From Agrostemma githago (taxonomy: Eukaryota > Streptophyta > Magnoliopsida > Caryophyllales > Caryophyllaceae), in the NCBI GenBank assembly GCA_958450325.1, contig OY288243.1:30281844-30345843 (forward strand): a stretch of 64,000 bases of DNA. Reading direction: 5' to 3'. The notes below the pieces were generated by a model. It saw only the letters and a list, made by a program, of their open reading frames with translations. It did no database searches and was not told the DNA's origin. The translations under genes and the position numbers were made by a program. Position 1 is the stretch's first letter. The number at the start of each line of letters is the position of its first letter. Positions 32,488 through 45,074 of the stretch are shown here, in pieces.

Positions 32488-33988
32488 TGATGGTAGGGAT
32501 TTGTCGCGGGATCCCCACCGATCAAATAATTAACCGGCTATTCCTAACTGGGTAGATAGGGCAAGTCGGGTCGAATCCACGGGGACGGTAGAGGCGTCTA
32601 GACCAAGTTCGCCCAAATACGAGACTAAGTCAACGAGCTAAGCTAGAGAATGATAAGAGGGAGAGAAGGCTAGACTAAGACTAAAGTACCGGAGAAACAA
32701 ACAAGGAAAACGGGCTAGGATTAGGTCGGGGTCAAAGGGGTAACGGAATGGTCAAGGAGGAGTTAGAGTGAAGGAGGTAGTCGGGCAATCTAGGTAATCT
32801 AACTTAGACTCACCTAGAGGTTCCTCATGGAACCCATCCGGCGACACACATGACAAAGGAAGGCAAGAAAAACAAGCATTCCAACCTACTTAGTCATTCA
32901 AGCATTCCAACAAACATGTAATATGCATCACTCAAGAGGAAACTCAAATCTTCCACCAACATCTCCAACAAACCCTTAGTCACCCAATTAACACCCTAAT
33001 CACCCTACTAACCCTAGCAAGAACACTACTCTAACATCATCAAACTAATTCTAACAAGAACAAGAAGAATCAAAACAAGAACAAGAGGGAACAACACAAA
33101 GATCAAAACATACATAAACAAACTAGTGAAAATGATGAACAACAATCAAAGATTAAAACTTGGAAGATTAAACATGAAAGATTAAAGGAAAAGAGAAAGG
33201 AAAGATTATACCAACTACAAAGGATGAAAAGGAGAACACTTGTATAGAAGAAAACCCAAATAATTCCACCAAGGTTGTCAATCTTGGGTGGATTCTTCAA
33301 GAGATCCAATAATACAAGATTAAACTAAGATTAACTACTAATTACCGACTAATCTACACTAATCTAATCTAATCTAACCTAAAGTAGTCTAGGGTTTAAT
33401 GTCTAATGAAGTGCATAAGCTTTACAAAACAAGGGAAGAGTATATATAGGGTTACAAATGGAAGGAAGAAGAAAGAAACAAAGCGCGGCTGCCACTGGGA
33501 CTTTCCCGATCGGGAATGGGAAATCCCGATCGGGAAACTTCCACTTTCCCGATCGGGAAAATGCCAACCCGATCGGGAATGCTCCACAGTGGCGTCCCTA
33601 ATCGTGCACTTCATCCCGATCGGGTTTGAGGCCTTCCCGATCGGGATGGGTCTTGTAGGCCTCCAATATGACCCTTTTGGTTCCTCCTTGCCTCACATGG
33701 ACTTCTCATCGATTCTCGGGACTCGGTATTGGGTCTCGGAGGCTCGGGATTGGGTCCCAAGGTCTCGGGGTCGATTCCAAAGCATCGAGTCATCGTTCCT
33801 TTACTCCGTTGGCTCCAAAATGTGTATGTATAGAGTCGGAATCGCTCCAACTCTTCCAAATCGATCTCGGGAACCTAAAACGAACTAAAGGAAGCATAAG
33901 AAGCCCCTAAACCGCTCCCAAGGAGCGATTCTACAAGGAAAATGGGACCAAAACACTACGAAATAGGCACTACAAACTACACTTATCA
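32488..33988 (-). repeat. 5' LTR of element D
   Basis: 1501 bp, nearly identical to 26331-27830. TATA box at 33441-33448. It carries its own copy of the palindrome array at 33504-33646 with the same unit order. Differences seen by eye include one extra A near 33481 and about nine substitutions, eight of them transitions. Confidence 0.95.
33504..33646. repeat. Palindrome array TCCCGATCGGGA in the D 5' LTR
   Basis: Six units with the same spacing as the 3' LTR array; the last starts at 33635. It is in U3, upstream of the TATA box at 33441-33448. Confidence 0.97.
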
Positions 33989-34121
33989 CTAAACCACAAG
34001 CAAATCAACCCTGCAGTATTACGTGTTATCTAAGCTAACATTTCAAGAGCACAACAAGACAAGTTGATCAGGCGAAAGAAGATTCAATAAAATACACCAG
34101 CATGCAAATCAAATACATAAC

Positions 34122-36908
34122 CGAGTTTAGAAACTGGGGAGGACCTGTAGAGGCTGCAGCGACAGCCAGTACAAGATCACCGATGTTAATTATCATCTAA
34201 GCCTAGATCCTGCAGATCAAAAGTAGGAGACCATGTACTGTCATCTACCGAGCGACCCATACCCGCCAACATATCCGGGGTAGCTATATCCGTACTTGGA
34301 ACCCCTCCAGAAGGATCAACCTCTTTAGTAACACCAGTGGCTTGATCCTTAGCCACTTCCTCTCTCTCTCGCTGTCTCTCTCTATCTCAACCTCAGCCCT
34401 GGCCTCGCCCAGTGCTGAAGACTGACCCTGAGACCGAGCCAGCTACTCCTTCAACCTAGCAATCTCGATATCTCAAGTCTGCAAAGATTGCATCATGCAG
34501 CTGCCTCGAGCTCAGCCACTCGCACCCCCAATTACGCTACCATGTCGGGAACATCTTGCAAAAGACATATCTACCACTTAGGAAAAGACAGAGAAACTAG
34601 CCTAAAAATCACCCATAAAAAATAATATTTAACGGTCGAGGTCCCAACATGTATCGAGCCGAGGCAGCAGCCTTCCCCGATGCGTAGGCCCGAAAGTAGT
34701 TGGCAGCCTACCATAATCGCTGATGAGTAGCTGATGAAACCGGAGCAGCAAAATGAAACAAGTAAGCCAACAAAACCCACAAAGCTGATTTCAAAGCAAG
34801 ATCACAAAACTTACCCGGTACACCCGGTTGCGCCACTCCATCCCGACCTCCATCTCTTCCGCGGAGCAAGAAGAAAGAGGCTCGGTAAAAGCTACGCTGG
34901 CCGCATCCACCTTAAGTAGTGTCAGAGGGAAGTCTGGGGGCTGAACTCCATCAGCCAGGTCGGCCAGCTAGAGTAAAAAACAACATACCGTTCAAAACAC
35001 AACCACAAGGCAAAAAGCAAATAAACAATAACCGAATACTTACCACGATCCGGTGCCAAGCCAACTGTTGGCAGACGTGAGACAAGTACAGGGCAATAGG
35101 CACTAGTAACGCCTCGCCTCCCTCACCATCCGTATCTTCGCGGGCGTCAGTAGTAGTTAGAGGCCTGAACATGGTCCGGGGTGGGTCAATCGGCACCCTG
35201 AACTAGTCATAGAGGCATTGGCGCATCCACCAGCCTCTCGCCCAGATACCACACCGGTCGGAATAGCGCGGGGAGGAACATCCTCCTATAGCTCCTCGGC
35301 CTCAACTCCGCCCCCACATTCTCGAGCAAACCCTCGTTGCTGACCCATGGACGAGGCAAAAACTGCACAACCAAACCTTCATTACATCATAAAACTCCTA
35401 ACCTTGAGGGCTACCTAAGAAAGCAAATAGAGGGAAAACATACACCCTCGAGATGCAACTGATTCACACCATCATGTTCTACGTTGAGTAGTGGCTCCTC
35501 GTAGTCTTGGTCTGAGCCAACCTCTACTCAATCCTAGCCGGGCAGACCGACACCGTCTTAGGTGCCAAGCATTGGAAGTAAGAGTAGATCAAAGCCTGTG
35601 AAACGCGAGATACTATCAGCAAACCAAAAACAAAACCAAGCAAAATCCAAAAACCAAATGCAAGTTAAGTAACTAACCTCCAGCACAAGACCTGGCCCCA
35701 TAATGGGTATAGAAGAGTTCGAAACCACCCTTTGAGGCCTCACCATGGCTTGCAAGCAGCGGGTCATCCCCGCAAAATTCTAGTGCTAAACCTCTCGCCC
35801 TTATCCGAGAAGTGGGTCGACCCTAGAAAATACCACAACCACAGACGGGCATCCCGCACCGTCGTGTTGGGGACTCGACCCTCCAAAACCACCACTCTCT
35901 CAAAGTGGTCAGTGATGTATGAACTAACCAAACCATGGGGCGTGCTATAAGTCGAAAGGTCCAGACAGTCCCCGATCTAGAACCTAACCTCAGCACATCC
36001 AGTCTAGGGCCCTCCGGATCCCACCCGATCAACTCGGAACCTCAAGGCAGCCTCGTAATCACCCCTAAGTCCTCCAAAGTCATGCCGACCTCGCCAAATG
36101 ACATATGGAATGTCGAGGTCATGTCATGAAAGCGATCTATCATCGCTCTAACTACCATTAGGTTGCACTTGGTCTTGCAACTTATTAGTCGAACCCAATG
36201 TGCGACTAAAGAACCCAAGGCCTTCCCCAAAACCACCTCCTTAGCCTCGGAAGTAAGCTTTTAACAATATATGACCAAGCACGTTGTGAAGCCTGAAAAG
36301 GTCCTCATCAGACCTGGGGGCAACAAACCGCGACAATACAAGTATAAACAAACATTACGAGTACCAATCAAAGTTAAAATATGAGTCAATGGGAAAAATC
36401 AAGGTACTTACCTTGCCGTTACAGTACGGCTAGACACGTGTATGTCTGGACGACGCAATAGTTGTCGACTGTCACATCCCCGAGCCCAAACGGGATCCTA
36501 CTAAGCGGCCTACTCGGCCTTGTCAACGGACCTCGGAACACGCTTCCTCCTAGAAACCGTCAGAGGTAAGGTGCGCTTCGTGACTCGATCAAAGTTAGCT
36601 TCATCCACCGCACTGGGCTCAAGTTAAAACGAAGGAGCAATGTGACGCCTCTTGTGGGCCACCCGGAGAGTCAAGGAACTCGGATCGATAGCCTCGCTGC
36701 TAGTAACAACCATGGGGACCTCATCAGGATGTCCCGTACCATTTCCAGCTGAAAAACAAACAAACGACGCACTTCGGGTCATGTCAAGACAGAAATAAGT
36801 CAAAATAGGCTCAAAATTTTGGAGTACAATATAAAAATTCCGAAAAGCCCACTGGCATCCATTTTCGACCCCGGTTGCAATAAAAGTGGTTTTGGTAAAA
36901 TCCGGCAT
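34122..36908 (-). pseudogene. PMD-b, second PMD-like antisense gene (multi-exon, decayed)
   Basis: A first coding piece begins MPDFTKTTFIATG at 36908. The PMD signature is at 36042-36236: RAMIDRFHDMTSTFHMSFGE then GVITRLP, the usual opening of PMD proteins. A TGA follows LP, after which homology resumes with GSELIGWDPEG and, further on, LWYFLGST and a SDKGERFSTRIL-like block. 35100-35200 matches the LGERLVRQ piece of 17194-18715. The C-terminal exon ends near 34122. Several stops show it is dead. It is larger and has more introns than PMD-a, and its N-terminus is more like host PMD genes. Confidence 0.65.
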
Positions 36909-37361
36909 CGTTACGGTCTCATTTGGTCCCTCGTAAGCATCACAAACTCACACAAAGCAGCCTAGAGTACACTCCGGGTTACGAAAATCAACATATTAGC
37001 TACCCACAACGTCACAAGCAAAAATCTAGCAAGATTACAAGGTTCAAGTACGGGAATAATTGGGAAATCAGTCCCTAAACCCTAGCATTTCGATTTTCAC
37101 CCATGTGAGGCCATTAAAGTACCTTCAAGCAAATAACTACACCTACGAGTTCTATACTACTCTACTTCGAGAAGGGAACCAAGAACAAGCATCAAAATCT
37201 AGCAAAGAAAAAATACCCAAATCGATTTCTAGGGTTTAAGCAAGTTCAACCCAAAAATCACAACAATCAAGTACAAATCGACAATAGCCAATTAAGGAAC
37301 ACATACCCGGGGTCGACATAATCAAGTGTAGCGAAAATCAAGTTTGAAATCGGTTGATCGA
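36909..37361 (-). other. Upstream region of PMD-b with probable 5' UTR introns
   Basis: On the minus strand a GTATGT donor-like site (CCCCGGGTATGT near 37310) and a TTTGCTAG acceptor-like site (near 37200) suggest spliced leader exons. The leader is interrupted by the hAT-like element at 37362. No separate gene. Confidence 0.4.
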
Positions 37362-38266
37362 CAGGGCCGTCTAATGAATTTGAGAGGCCCGGTTCAAAAT
37401 GTTAAGATGAGGCCCCGTAAAATAAAAGGGTCTTAAGAAAAATCTCAAATTCAAATTTACGACGACCATGGTGGGTCAATATTAAATGAAATCAAAAGTT
37501 TTATGAAATTAATGATTTTTTTGTATAAATAGATGAAAGATACGGAGTATTATGGAGTATGATTCTATGGTGAAATTTTTTTATTAAAAAAAATAATATT
37601 CTGTATAAGGAATTTTGATTGAATAATCCGTTTATATTAAGTACTTGTAAAATTTAAAAGTATTGGGAGTAATTAAATTGTGAAAGTTATTAGGATTAAT
37701 TATATTTTTTTGGCTATATGAAGATTATTTATATACTCCCTTTGTTTCATTGAAAGCTTCCACTTTTCCTTTTTCGTAAATTTCTTTGAAAGCTTCCACT
37801 TTCTTTTTTGATATCACTCTTCTATCTTACATAAATGATCCACCTACTTTACTCTCTCACTACTTTTGAATATTTTATTATTGTCCTTGAAAAATGTACC
37901 CTTTTTTAAGTGGAATATTTCAATGAAATGAAGGGAATACTTACTAATTAAAACAAAACAATGTGTGATAAGTGTTTTAGAGCATTTGGAAAACTGATCA
38001 TTGTGGGCCACTGGGCCCATTTGGAAAACCGATCATTGTGGGTCACTGGGCCCAATTGATACCCAAACAAATAAGGATGCAAAATTTAAAAAGTAACACA
38101 CTATGGGGTTTGATCCTGGATCGTATGGATAAATGGTGATATAACAACCACTGAGACAAACTCTATTTACTGTATTATATTGCACTGAAATAGACATAAA
38201 TTGAGGCCCTCTCTCTTTTGGGCCCCGGTGCATAGCACCTGCTGGACCACCTTTCTGACGGGCCTG
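37362..38266. mobile_element. Non-autonomous hAT-like element, 905 bp
   Basis: Terminal inverted repeats CAGGGCCGTC and GACGGGCCTG (one mismatch) and a perfect 8-bp target duplication ttgatcga (37354-37361 and 38267-38274). 8-bp duplications and CAGGG ends are hallmarks of hAT transposons. No transposase. It contains a nested Stowaway-like MITE. Confidence 0.92.
37736..37937. mobile_element. Stowaway-like MITE, 202 bp, nested in the hAT-like element
   Basis: Inverted ends CTCCCTTTGTTTCATTGAA and a diverged complement ending CAATGAAATGAAGGGAA, flanked by TA on both sides. The CTCCCT start and TA duplication fit Tc1/mariner Stowaway elements. Confidence 0.78.
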
Positions 38267-38274
38267 TTGATCGA

Positions 38275-38901
38275 GCCAAGAACTTGATATTTGGAGCGAT
38301 GGGAATCGCGCATTGAATAAACCTAACACCCCCTTAATCGCGGCCTTTAAAAAATCCGAAAAACAAAAGCTGGGACGCCTCCCAGCGGGCGTCCGATTTC
38401 CAGGGCGCTGCGTCCCAGGCGCCTCAGTTTCGGGTCACCCAAGGATATGCGCCTGAACTTTCAGCTCAAAACAAAAATTGGGTTAATCCAGGCAGAATTC
38501 TCAATAACCGCAACACGTGCATTCACGTGCTAGAAAAATAAACAATGTCGAGACAATTTACTCCTCCCCAACAGACTAAGCAAGTCATATTACTTTCCCC
38601 TAGCGGGATAATTAAGTCAATTTAACCCTCCCCAGCGGGATAAGCTAGAAAAAAAACCAGTCGGTATAGAAAATCGTACTAAGACCTATAGCAACCAACT
38701 ATAGTATCCCCTCCGACAGAGCATCCTATAAGCCGGCACAGCCCGTTAAGCGAACCAACGCAGACCCCCAGTAGCACCCATCAAACCAAAATATCAAGTT
38801 CAAGTAGAGAATCCTTCACCAAAGTCCACAACAAATCCTCAATCCAAAACAATCAAACTTACATTCCTAGCAAGAAACCACGAACCACAGACTAATTTGA
38901 G
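38275..38901. other. GC-motif region with AGGCGCCT palindromes, no gene
   Basis: Contains GGACGCC...GGCGTCC and CCAGGCGCCT near 38373-38435, the same motif type seen upstream of PMD-a and in the element E LTR. The rest is unassigned and leads to the LTR fragment at 38902. Confidence 0.4.
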
Positions 38902-39693
38902 TGAACTGAATTTGTTGCCGATTTGTGGAGTTGCCACCGATTAATTTTGGAAGACTCGGAAACCGTTCAAGTAACCTTTAATCCTTAGCTGACTCAAAGT
39001 TGAGTAACATGGGGACCTAAAGATAAAGACTTGTACCCTTAAACATTCCAGTCTAGAATGACTCTCATTGTCAATGGTTTCGGACATCCAGAAACCGTAG
39101 ATTCTGAGTAAGGGGTGAAGGTACGTATTGGGAAGCCAACGTCCGATAGACATCAACTCCCAATCTCGCCCACACGTAGCTGTCTCTACTAATCAATCGA
39201 TGGGCTAATAACTTCGTTCCATAATTGTGGCGGAAATGCGGTAACATCCGTTGTTTTAACCCTATACCTTTGCTACGTCGGTTGTTTAAGGACAAGTAAG
39301 TTTTATCATCAAAGTAATTGCTTTTACATTCTTTGCATGCGATTTCACGTGACAGGCAAGCCATGAAAAGATGCACGTAAGAGAGTAGACAGTACTAGAT
39401 AGTATTCGTATTAACAAATCATTTTTAACGTGATAATGCGGATATTAGTCATTCTCGCGGTATACCTTACCTCGTATCCTGCTTAAGGTGCGTCTGTTCT
39501 GTATTAATAAGGATGCATCGAACCACGTGTGAGAGGTGAGCATCGGGATTATATGTAACCCGACCACCGCTTGTTTAGTTTTAGCTTGTTTTCATTTTGA
39601 ATTTCGTGTTAGGTAATTTGGCATGCGATTATGGTAATAAAAGTGGTAAATCATACGAAAACTGTAAATGTGAAATGTAAGTAAATCACATTA
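38902..39693 (-). repeat. LTR fragment of the element E family, inverted
   Basis: TGAACTGAATT onward is the reverse complement of 22915-23704 of the element E LTR, diverged by point changes. It stops at 39693, exactly where CACTAG of the next element begins, so it is either cut by insertion or by deletion. No primer site to the left. Confidence 0.78.
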
Positions 39694-40017
39694 CACTAGT
39701 ACATTTAATCCCATTGACATCGCCACAATTACATCAGTTTTTCAAGAAAGCGATGTAATATTTCTTATGATGGCTAATTACATCGGTGTCTTAAAAAAAA
39801 GCGATGTAAATTTTATACAAGTTTTTTTTACATCGGTTATTTACATCAGTTTTGACAAAATGATGTGAATGCGTTCTCATTGACATCGGTTGATCATTAA
39901 TCGATGTATTTATAACAGATGTGTTTACATCACTGAAGCACAACCGATGTAAATGCGCCTCATTAACATCAGTTGATTGATAAGCGATGTATTTAAAACT
40001 AATGTAATTACGACGCT
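39694..40017. mobile_element. CACTA-like transposon end with repeated ACATCGGTT/AACCGATGT motifs
   Basis: Begins CACTAGTACA. It contains many direct and inverted copies of ACATCGGTT and related words (39716-40000), typical of CACTA subterminal repeats. Similar words continue after the solo LTR at 43535-43605 (GGCATCGGTA, ATGATGTAAAT). I did not find the matching right end. Confidence 0.5.
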
Positions 40018-43000
40018 TGTAATCCCCTAGAAATTCTAACGCGATACAGTGGCGGAAACACTGTAGAAGTGGGATTATAACACACTGTAGCTATGTCTTG
40101 ATTAAATAAAAATGGTAAGTCAATACATAAGCCATAAAATAAAAATGGCTACAAAATAAAATAAAAAAAATAAAATCCATAAAAAGGGTTTTTAACAATC
40201 CATAATACCGTGATCTTATTAAAACAAGCAGGATCCATAACTGCTCGCTAGCCCACCCGAAGGGAAGCACATACACCTGCCATGTTAAAAACATAACAGC
40301 CACAATCAGTGGGGAGCAACGTCAACGTTCTCCCAGCCGCAAAACAGGATTTTAAAACTGTAATTACTATTATAGGAAAAATAGTAAAAACGAAAAACAG
40401 TAAAACATTATAATTGAAATAAGTTTTCAATGAAAAACTTCACGTATCGAAACAATATAATAAAAATGAGTTTTCCGGAGAAAACATAAAATATTTGCCA
40501 ACCTGCAAATCAAAATTATATCGATAATAATAAAAATATTCAAAATGGCGTTATGGATAGGATTAATATAGAATCTAGACTTTCACTAGGATAATACTAG
40601 AAACTAGCTTCGAGAACTGTAGACTTAACTCATAACAAAATCCAGTCTCTAACTAGGCAACTAAACTATAACAGGACTGCGTGCAGCGAGGTCTTGGTTT
40701 AAGTAGTGCATACCCCTCCTAGACAACAAATATGTCTAGTTTAGCTGACGGCGACTAACACGAGCGATATCTAGCTTAAGGTCAAAACATACACTCTCCT
40801 GGGCGAAACTACGCCCAGTTCAACGACCAAATGTGCCCCAAATAGACACACTGGCTTTATAACTGAAGGCAAAAACGTACATCTCAGACTATATTACTCT
40901 AAACCCACACTTGTCCTTATTCCATAACTCCAAAACAAGCCATTATCGATATATAAAAGACATCATCGTTATAGACAATAAGAGAACAAAAGGAAAAGGA
41001 CCACTTTCCAAAAGAGGAAACTTTCTATTTTCGGAAACTTCTATTTTAGGAAACTTTACTAAAAATAGCATTATATCAAAATAACGAAAATATTAGTTTA
41101 TACTAATACAACATTTTTAGTAGACGATATAGATTTATAAAACAAATATTTTCGGCCTTAACGATATTAATTATCAAAGTGAGAGCATTTAGGTTTATGA
41201 AATTATTAAAATATCTTCCAAGTGTTTATAAAATGAATAAAAATGTCTTAAACATTTTAATACTACTAATCAGAGTGTTTTCAAATTTTATAAAATTAAA
41301 ATTCCCTAATTATTAATAGTTTCGACAAAACGAACATAAATAGGATTTTACGGCAAATGTCCAATTAAATCTTTTAACGTCTTTTATTTAATTAAACCAT
41401 TGAATACATTAAGTGTATGTTAATGGATGATTTAACTCACAAAGTTTCAGATTCAAATATTTTCAAAATGGCTGGAAAAATAATTCTTTTAGGTAAGACG
41501 AAGCATTTTAACGATAAATCACAATTTGTCCAAAAATCAATACTTATTAATTAAAGACTTTAATAAAGAGTACAAAAATTACGTAAAATAGTAAAAATAT
41601 ATTTTTGGGCATTCTGTCCAGAAAAGAAAATTTTCCAGAATCCTAAAACTCGGTTTTTTAAAGCGTTTTCTCGTTAATCGTCTAATCTCGACAATAACGA
41701 TTAATAAAAATAGTAATTACAAAACGATTTAAGTATTAATATCCAAAAATTATTATTAAACTTAAAAATCATGTTTTTCCAGAAAATACTATTTTTCCAG
41801 ATTTCCAAAAATTCCAGATTTAATAAATTCCGTCAAAACCGTCTTTAAAACCCGTTTTCACAATTAACGATTCCACTAATAAAATTTATCGTTCCTAATA
41901 TTTTATTAAAGCATTAAAAATCAAAAAATTACATTTTATTATGAAATCATCATAATCATATTTTTTTCCAGATTTAAACAAAAGACCAGAAATCGAGAAT
42001 TTAAACGACAAACACGCTTTTAACGATAAACGATTATTTAAAGTGATTAATTAATTCATCCTCTTAACAGTTTCGAAAAATTATGAAAAAAATTCAAATA
42101 ATTCTATTTCATCAGAAAGTTTTACCACGTTAAAAATCAGATTAAAATAAAATGTTTAGGTACTAGAACTAAAAATCAACTTTTAATCGTTTTTGTCCGT
42201 AAACGGTAATAATTCAATAATCGATAACTAAAATATCAGAAAAATACTAAATTATCAAAAATCATCAAAAATATCATTTTTACAGAATATAAACATATAT
42301 TACATGTTTAGTCCGAATATGACGATTTACAAATTAAAATAACAATTTAATCGTTAATCTCATAAAAGTGATAAAAATACCGAAACATGCAAATTTTCAA
42401 CTTTTAAAATTTTTTCAGATTTTATGACATACATATATTGCCAAAATTAAACATAAAAATATATACATGCAAATACACAATTAAAATCATGAAATACCGA
42501 GTAACATCGACGTTACCTCAAATCCAAATCTGAATCAATAATATATTCGTCGACCTCGGGATCGTCCAAAAATCCTTCAAAACACGAAAAGCATGGTAGA
42601 AAAATACCATGAGAGAACTAAGAAAATCAAGGCAAATAACGATCGAAAACAACATCGATTATTACCTTAACGAAGGGAACAAAATAACGATTAATTCGGA
42701 GATGAAAATGAGACAATCAAGACTCAATTTGAGGCAAAATTTGGCTGGAAAATATGGCTGAAACTCACAGCCAATATGGAGGAAATGAAGAGTATTTTTG
42801 TTTAATGTGGTTGAATGAAAATGAATGAAAGAAAATGATGAGATGAGAGAATAAATGTGGACTTTAAAAATGATAAAAAAAATGTGTTAAATCCATTGAA
42901 AACCACCAGCCAAAAATGAATAAGGAGGAAGTGTGAAGAGTCATGTAATAAGTCCAAAAATAATTGTAGGAAAATAAAATATCTAAGGCCTTAATCAAGT

Positions 43001-43534
43001 TATAAAACCAAGTGTTAAAAAAAATGTGAAAGTGTGTGACCAAGGGTGTCACGGTCCAAAAATGAGTAAAAAGTGTTTCTTTTAATTGTAGGTTGCTTAA
43101 AAATAAGAATCGTAAAATTATCAAAAGAATTTCAAAGCAATTCGAATAAACCGCGCGTTCGAAAATAATTATTTACGAAACTTCGTAATAAAATCATTAA
43201 AGGCTAAATTTTCATAAATAAAAATATTTCTTAGTTGAAAATATTATATAAATATATCTAGACATTTGTAGGAAAAGGAATAACTTAAATCCGAGTTTAA
43301 AAACGTTAATTCGTAGAGTAGAATTTATCGCAGAAAAATAATTAGTTTACAAAGAAAATCAAATAAATAGATTTAAAAGAATTAAAATCTTTTAAAATAA
43401 AAATAAATACCATTATACTCAAAAATGAAAATAGAGCTTGGAATAATGATGAAACATAAGACCGAAATGTGACAGAGTTATGACGAAGTCATAACGAAAA
43501 TTATACAAATGCTAGGAAAATAACGGGTGTTACA
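40018..43534 (-). mobile_element. Solo LTR, 3.5 kb, same family as 9360-12859
   Basis: Starts TGTAATCCCC and ends GGGTGTTACA on the plus strand, the reverse complement of the LTR at 9360-12859 across its whole length with moderate divergence. Flanks are acgct and acatt, so a target duplication is at best decayed. It lies within the CACTA-like sequence. Confidence 0.85.
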
Positions 43535-44193
43535 ACATTTGCAATATTGGCATCGGTATTCAGTAAAATGATGTAAATATTATTCTCATCATTATAAACA
43601 AGTCAAACCCCGACAATGTTATTGTAAATTTTTTGTTTCGATTAATACATAGTACTATTCTTAAATTCAAAAATAGATTACATTAAAAAAAAAAGAGTAA
43701 TATCAAGACATGTTAATTTAATACTAATATATATTTTTTATATTAGATCAAAAAGATACAATAATTAAAAAATATATATAATCCAAACTAAAGCAAGTGT
43801 ACCTAAAATTATTTAACTTTTGACGTTAGTTATGCAATACAAGTATACGACCTATTACCCTATAACCTATTATCATGAATTCAACTGATCTTTAGTCCCT
43901 CAATAGCAAACCCTAACTCCAGCCCTCGTATCACCAACACTACAAAAAAAAACTATTTTCGCAAAGATTTAAAAATCATATCGACATAACTAATATACTT
44001 ATATTTCTTATAAAATATAAAGGAATTTGCTACATGCATGGTACCTCCGTGTTTTTAGCTTTTTCTATATGATATTCCTGCACTTTTATAACCACACATG
44101 TTACCCCTCACTTGTGGTGTAGTGTATTATATCTCTCTACCCTTAATGAGTTTTTCCGTCTTCTTTGACTCACTCTTTTTGTTAATTGTTTTG
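43535..44193. other. AT-rich region, no gene seen
   Basis: The first 70 bases continue the CACTA-like motif. The remainder is AT-rich without a frame or a clear repeat; a CACTACAAAA word at 43938 may be a transposon scar. Confidence 0.35.
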
Positions 44194-44201
44194 CTTTAAC
44201 T

Positions 44202-45074
44202 CAGGGACGAAGCCACGGGTAGGCCGGACCGGGCCATGGCCCGGGCTGGGTTTTGGGTAGAGATGTGGGTTTCTGGGTAGGCTTAAGTAAAAAAAGCTGT
44301 AGCAAATAAACATGAAGTGTACTGGGTTATAGTGGTTTGGGGATAACAACTAGAGTAGCCCATTTTACTTGATGGTGTGTGCTCAAACCCCATTATCAAC
44401 ATTTTTATATTTGGTTTTCAAATGTGATTTTTAATTATTTCTTACTAGTAGATCTTTAGTAACCTAATATATTTTGTTTCTTTTTTGGTTCTCAAATATG
44501 ATTTTTAATTATTTCTTACTAATAAATGTTAGTGACCTAATATATTATATTTTTAATTACATTTTTTTGGTATCACATTTTAGTCAACAATTTTTAAACT
44601 ATGAGTACTATTTATTAGTGAAGCATTGATGATATCCATTTTTTGAGATGGTCAACATTAACTATAATCATTTTAAAACTTGCGTCTTTTAATTTTTATT
44701 TGTGTATAAATACAATGTAAACGTGGCACTTCGTACCATTTTCAAGAGAATTATTGTTATTTATTTGAGTTTTTTTTATATCCGTTAGTACTTTATACGA
44801 GTATAAAAGAAGAAAAAAAGGCTATTTAAAATACAGCTAATTTTAAAAGAAAACTTAATACCTAATTGAATAATTAATGATAACTATTGACATTTATGCT
44901 TTATATAGACGTCTAATTTATAATGACATTCAAATAAATTTTGATGATGACTGATAGATTAATTAATGACTTAAATTATACATACGAGCGATGAGTACAA
45001 AACAACGAACAACTGAGTAACTAACACTACCATAAATTGGCCCGGGGCACCAAACAATCCTGGCTTCGTCCCTG
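44202..45074. mobile_element. Non-autonomous hAT-like element, 873 bp
   Basis: Perfect 14-bp inverted ends CAGGGACGAAGCCA / TGGCTTCGTCCCTG and a perfect 8-bp duplication ctttaact (44194-44201 and 45075-45082). No transposase; interior AT-rich. Confidence 0.95.

Larger units (their letters stand above)
26331..33988 (-). mobile_element. Element D: complete non-autonomous LTR retrotransposon
   Basis: Two LTRs (26331-27830 and 32488-33988) and a perfect 5-bp duplication ctaaa (26326-26330 and 33989-33993). The primer site beside the right LTR sets the minus orientation. The internal region codes only for a 455-residue Gag-like protein; there is no protease, RT or integrase, so it must borrow enzymes. 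The primer (tRNA-Asp) and LTR style suggest an Athila-like partner; this is inference. By eye the LTRs differ at about ten positions in 1500, mostly transitions, so the insertion is young. Confidence 0.95.

Noticed and set aside
43938..44126. A small CACTA element from CACTACAAAA to TGTAGTG
   Set aside because: Ends are only seven bases and flanking triplets (caa, tat) do not match.
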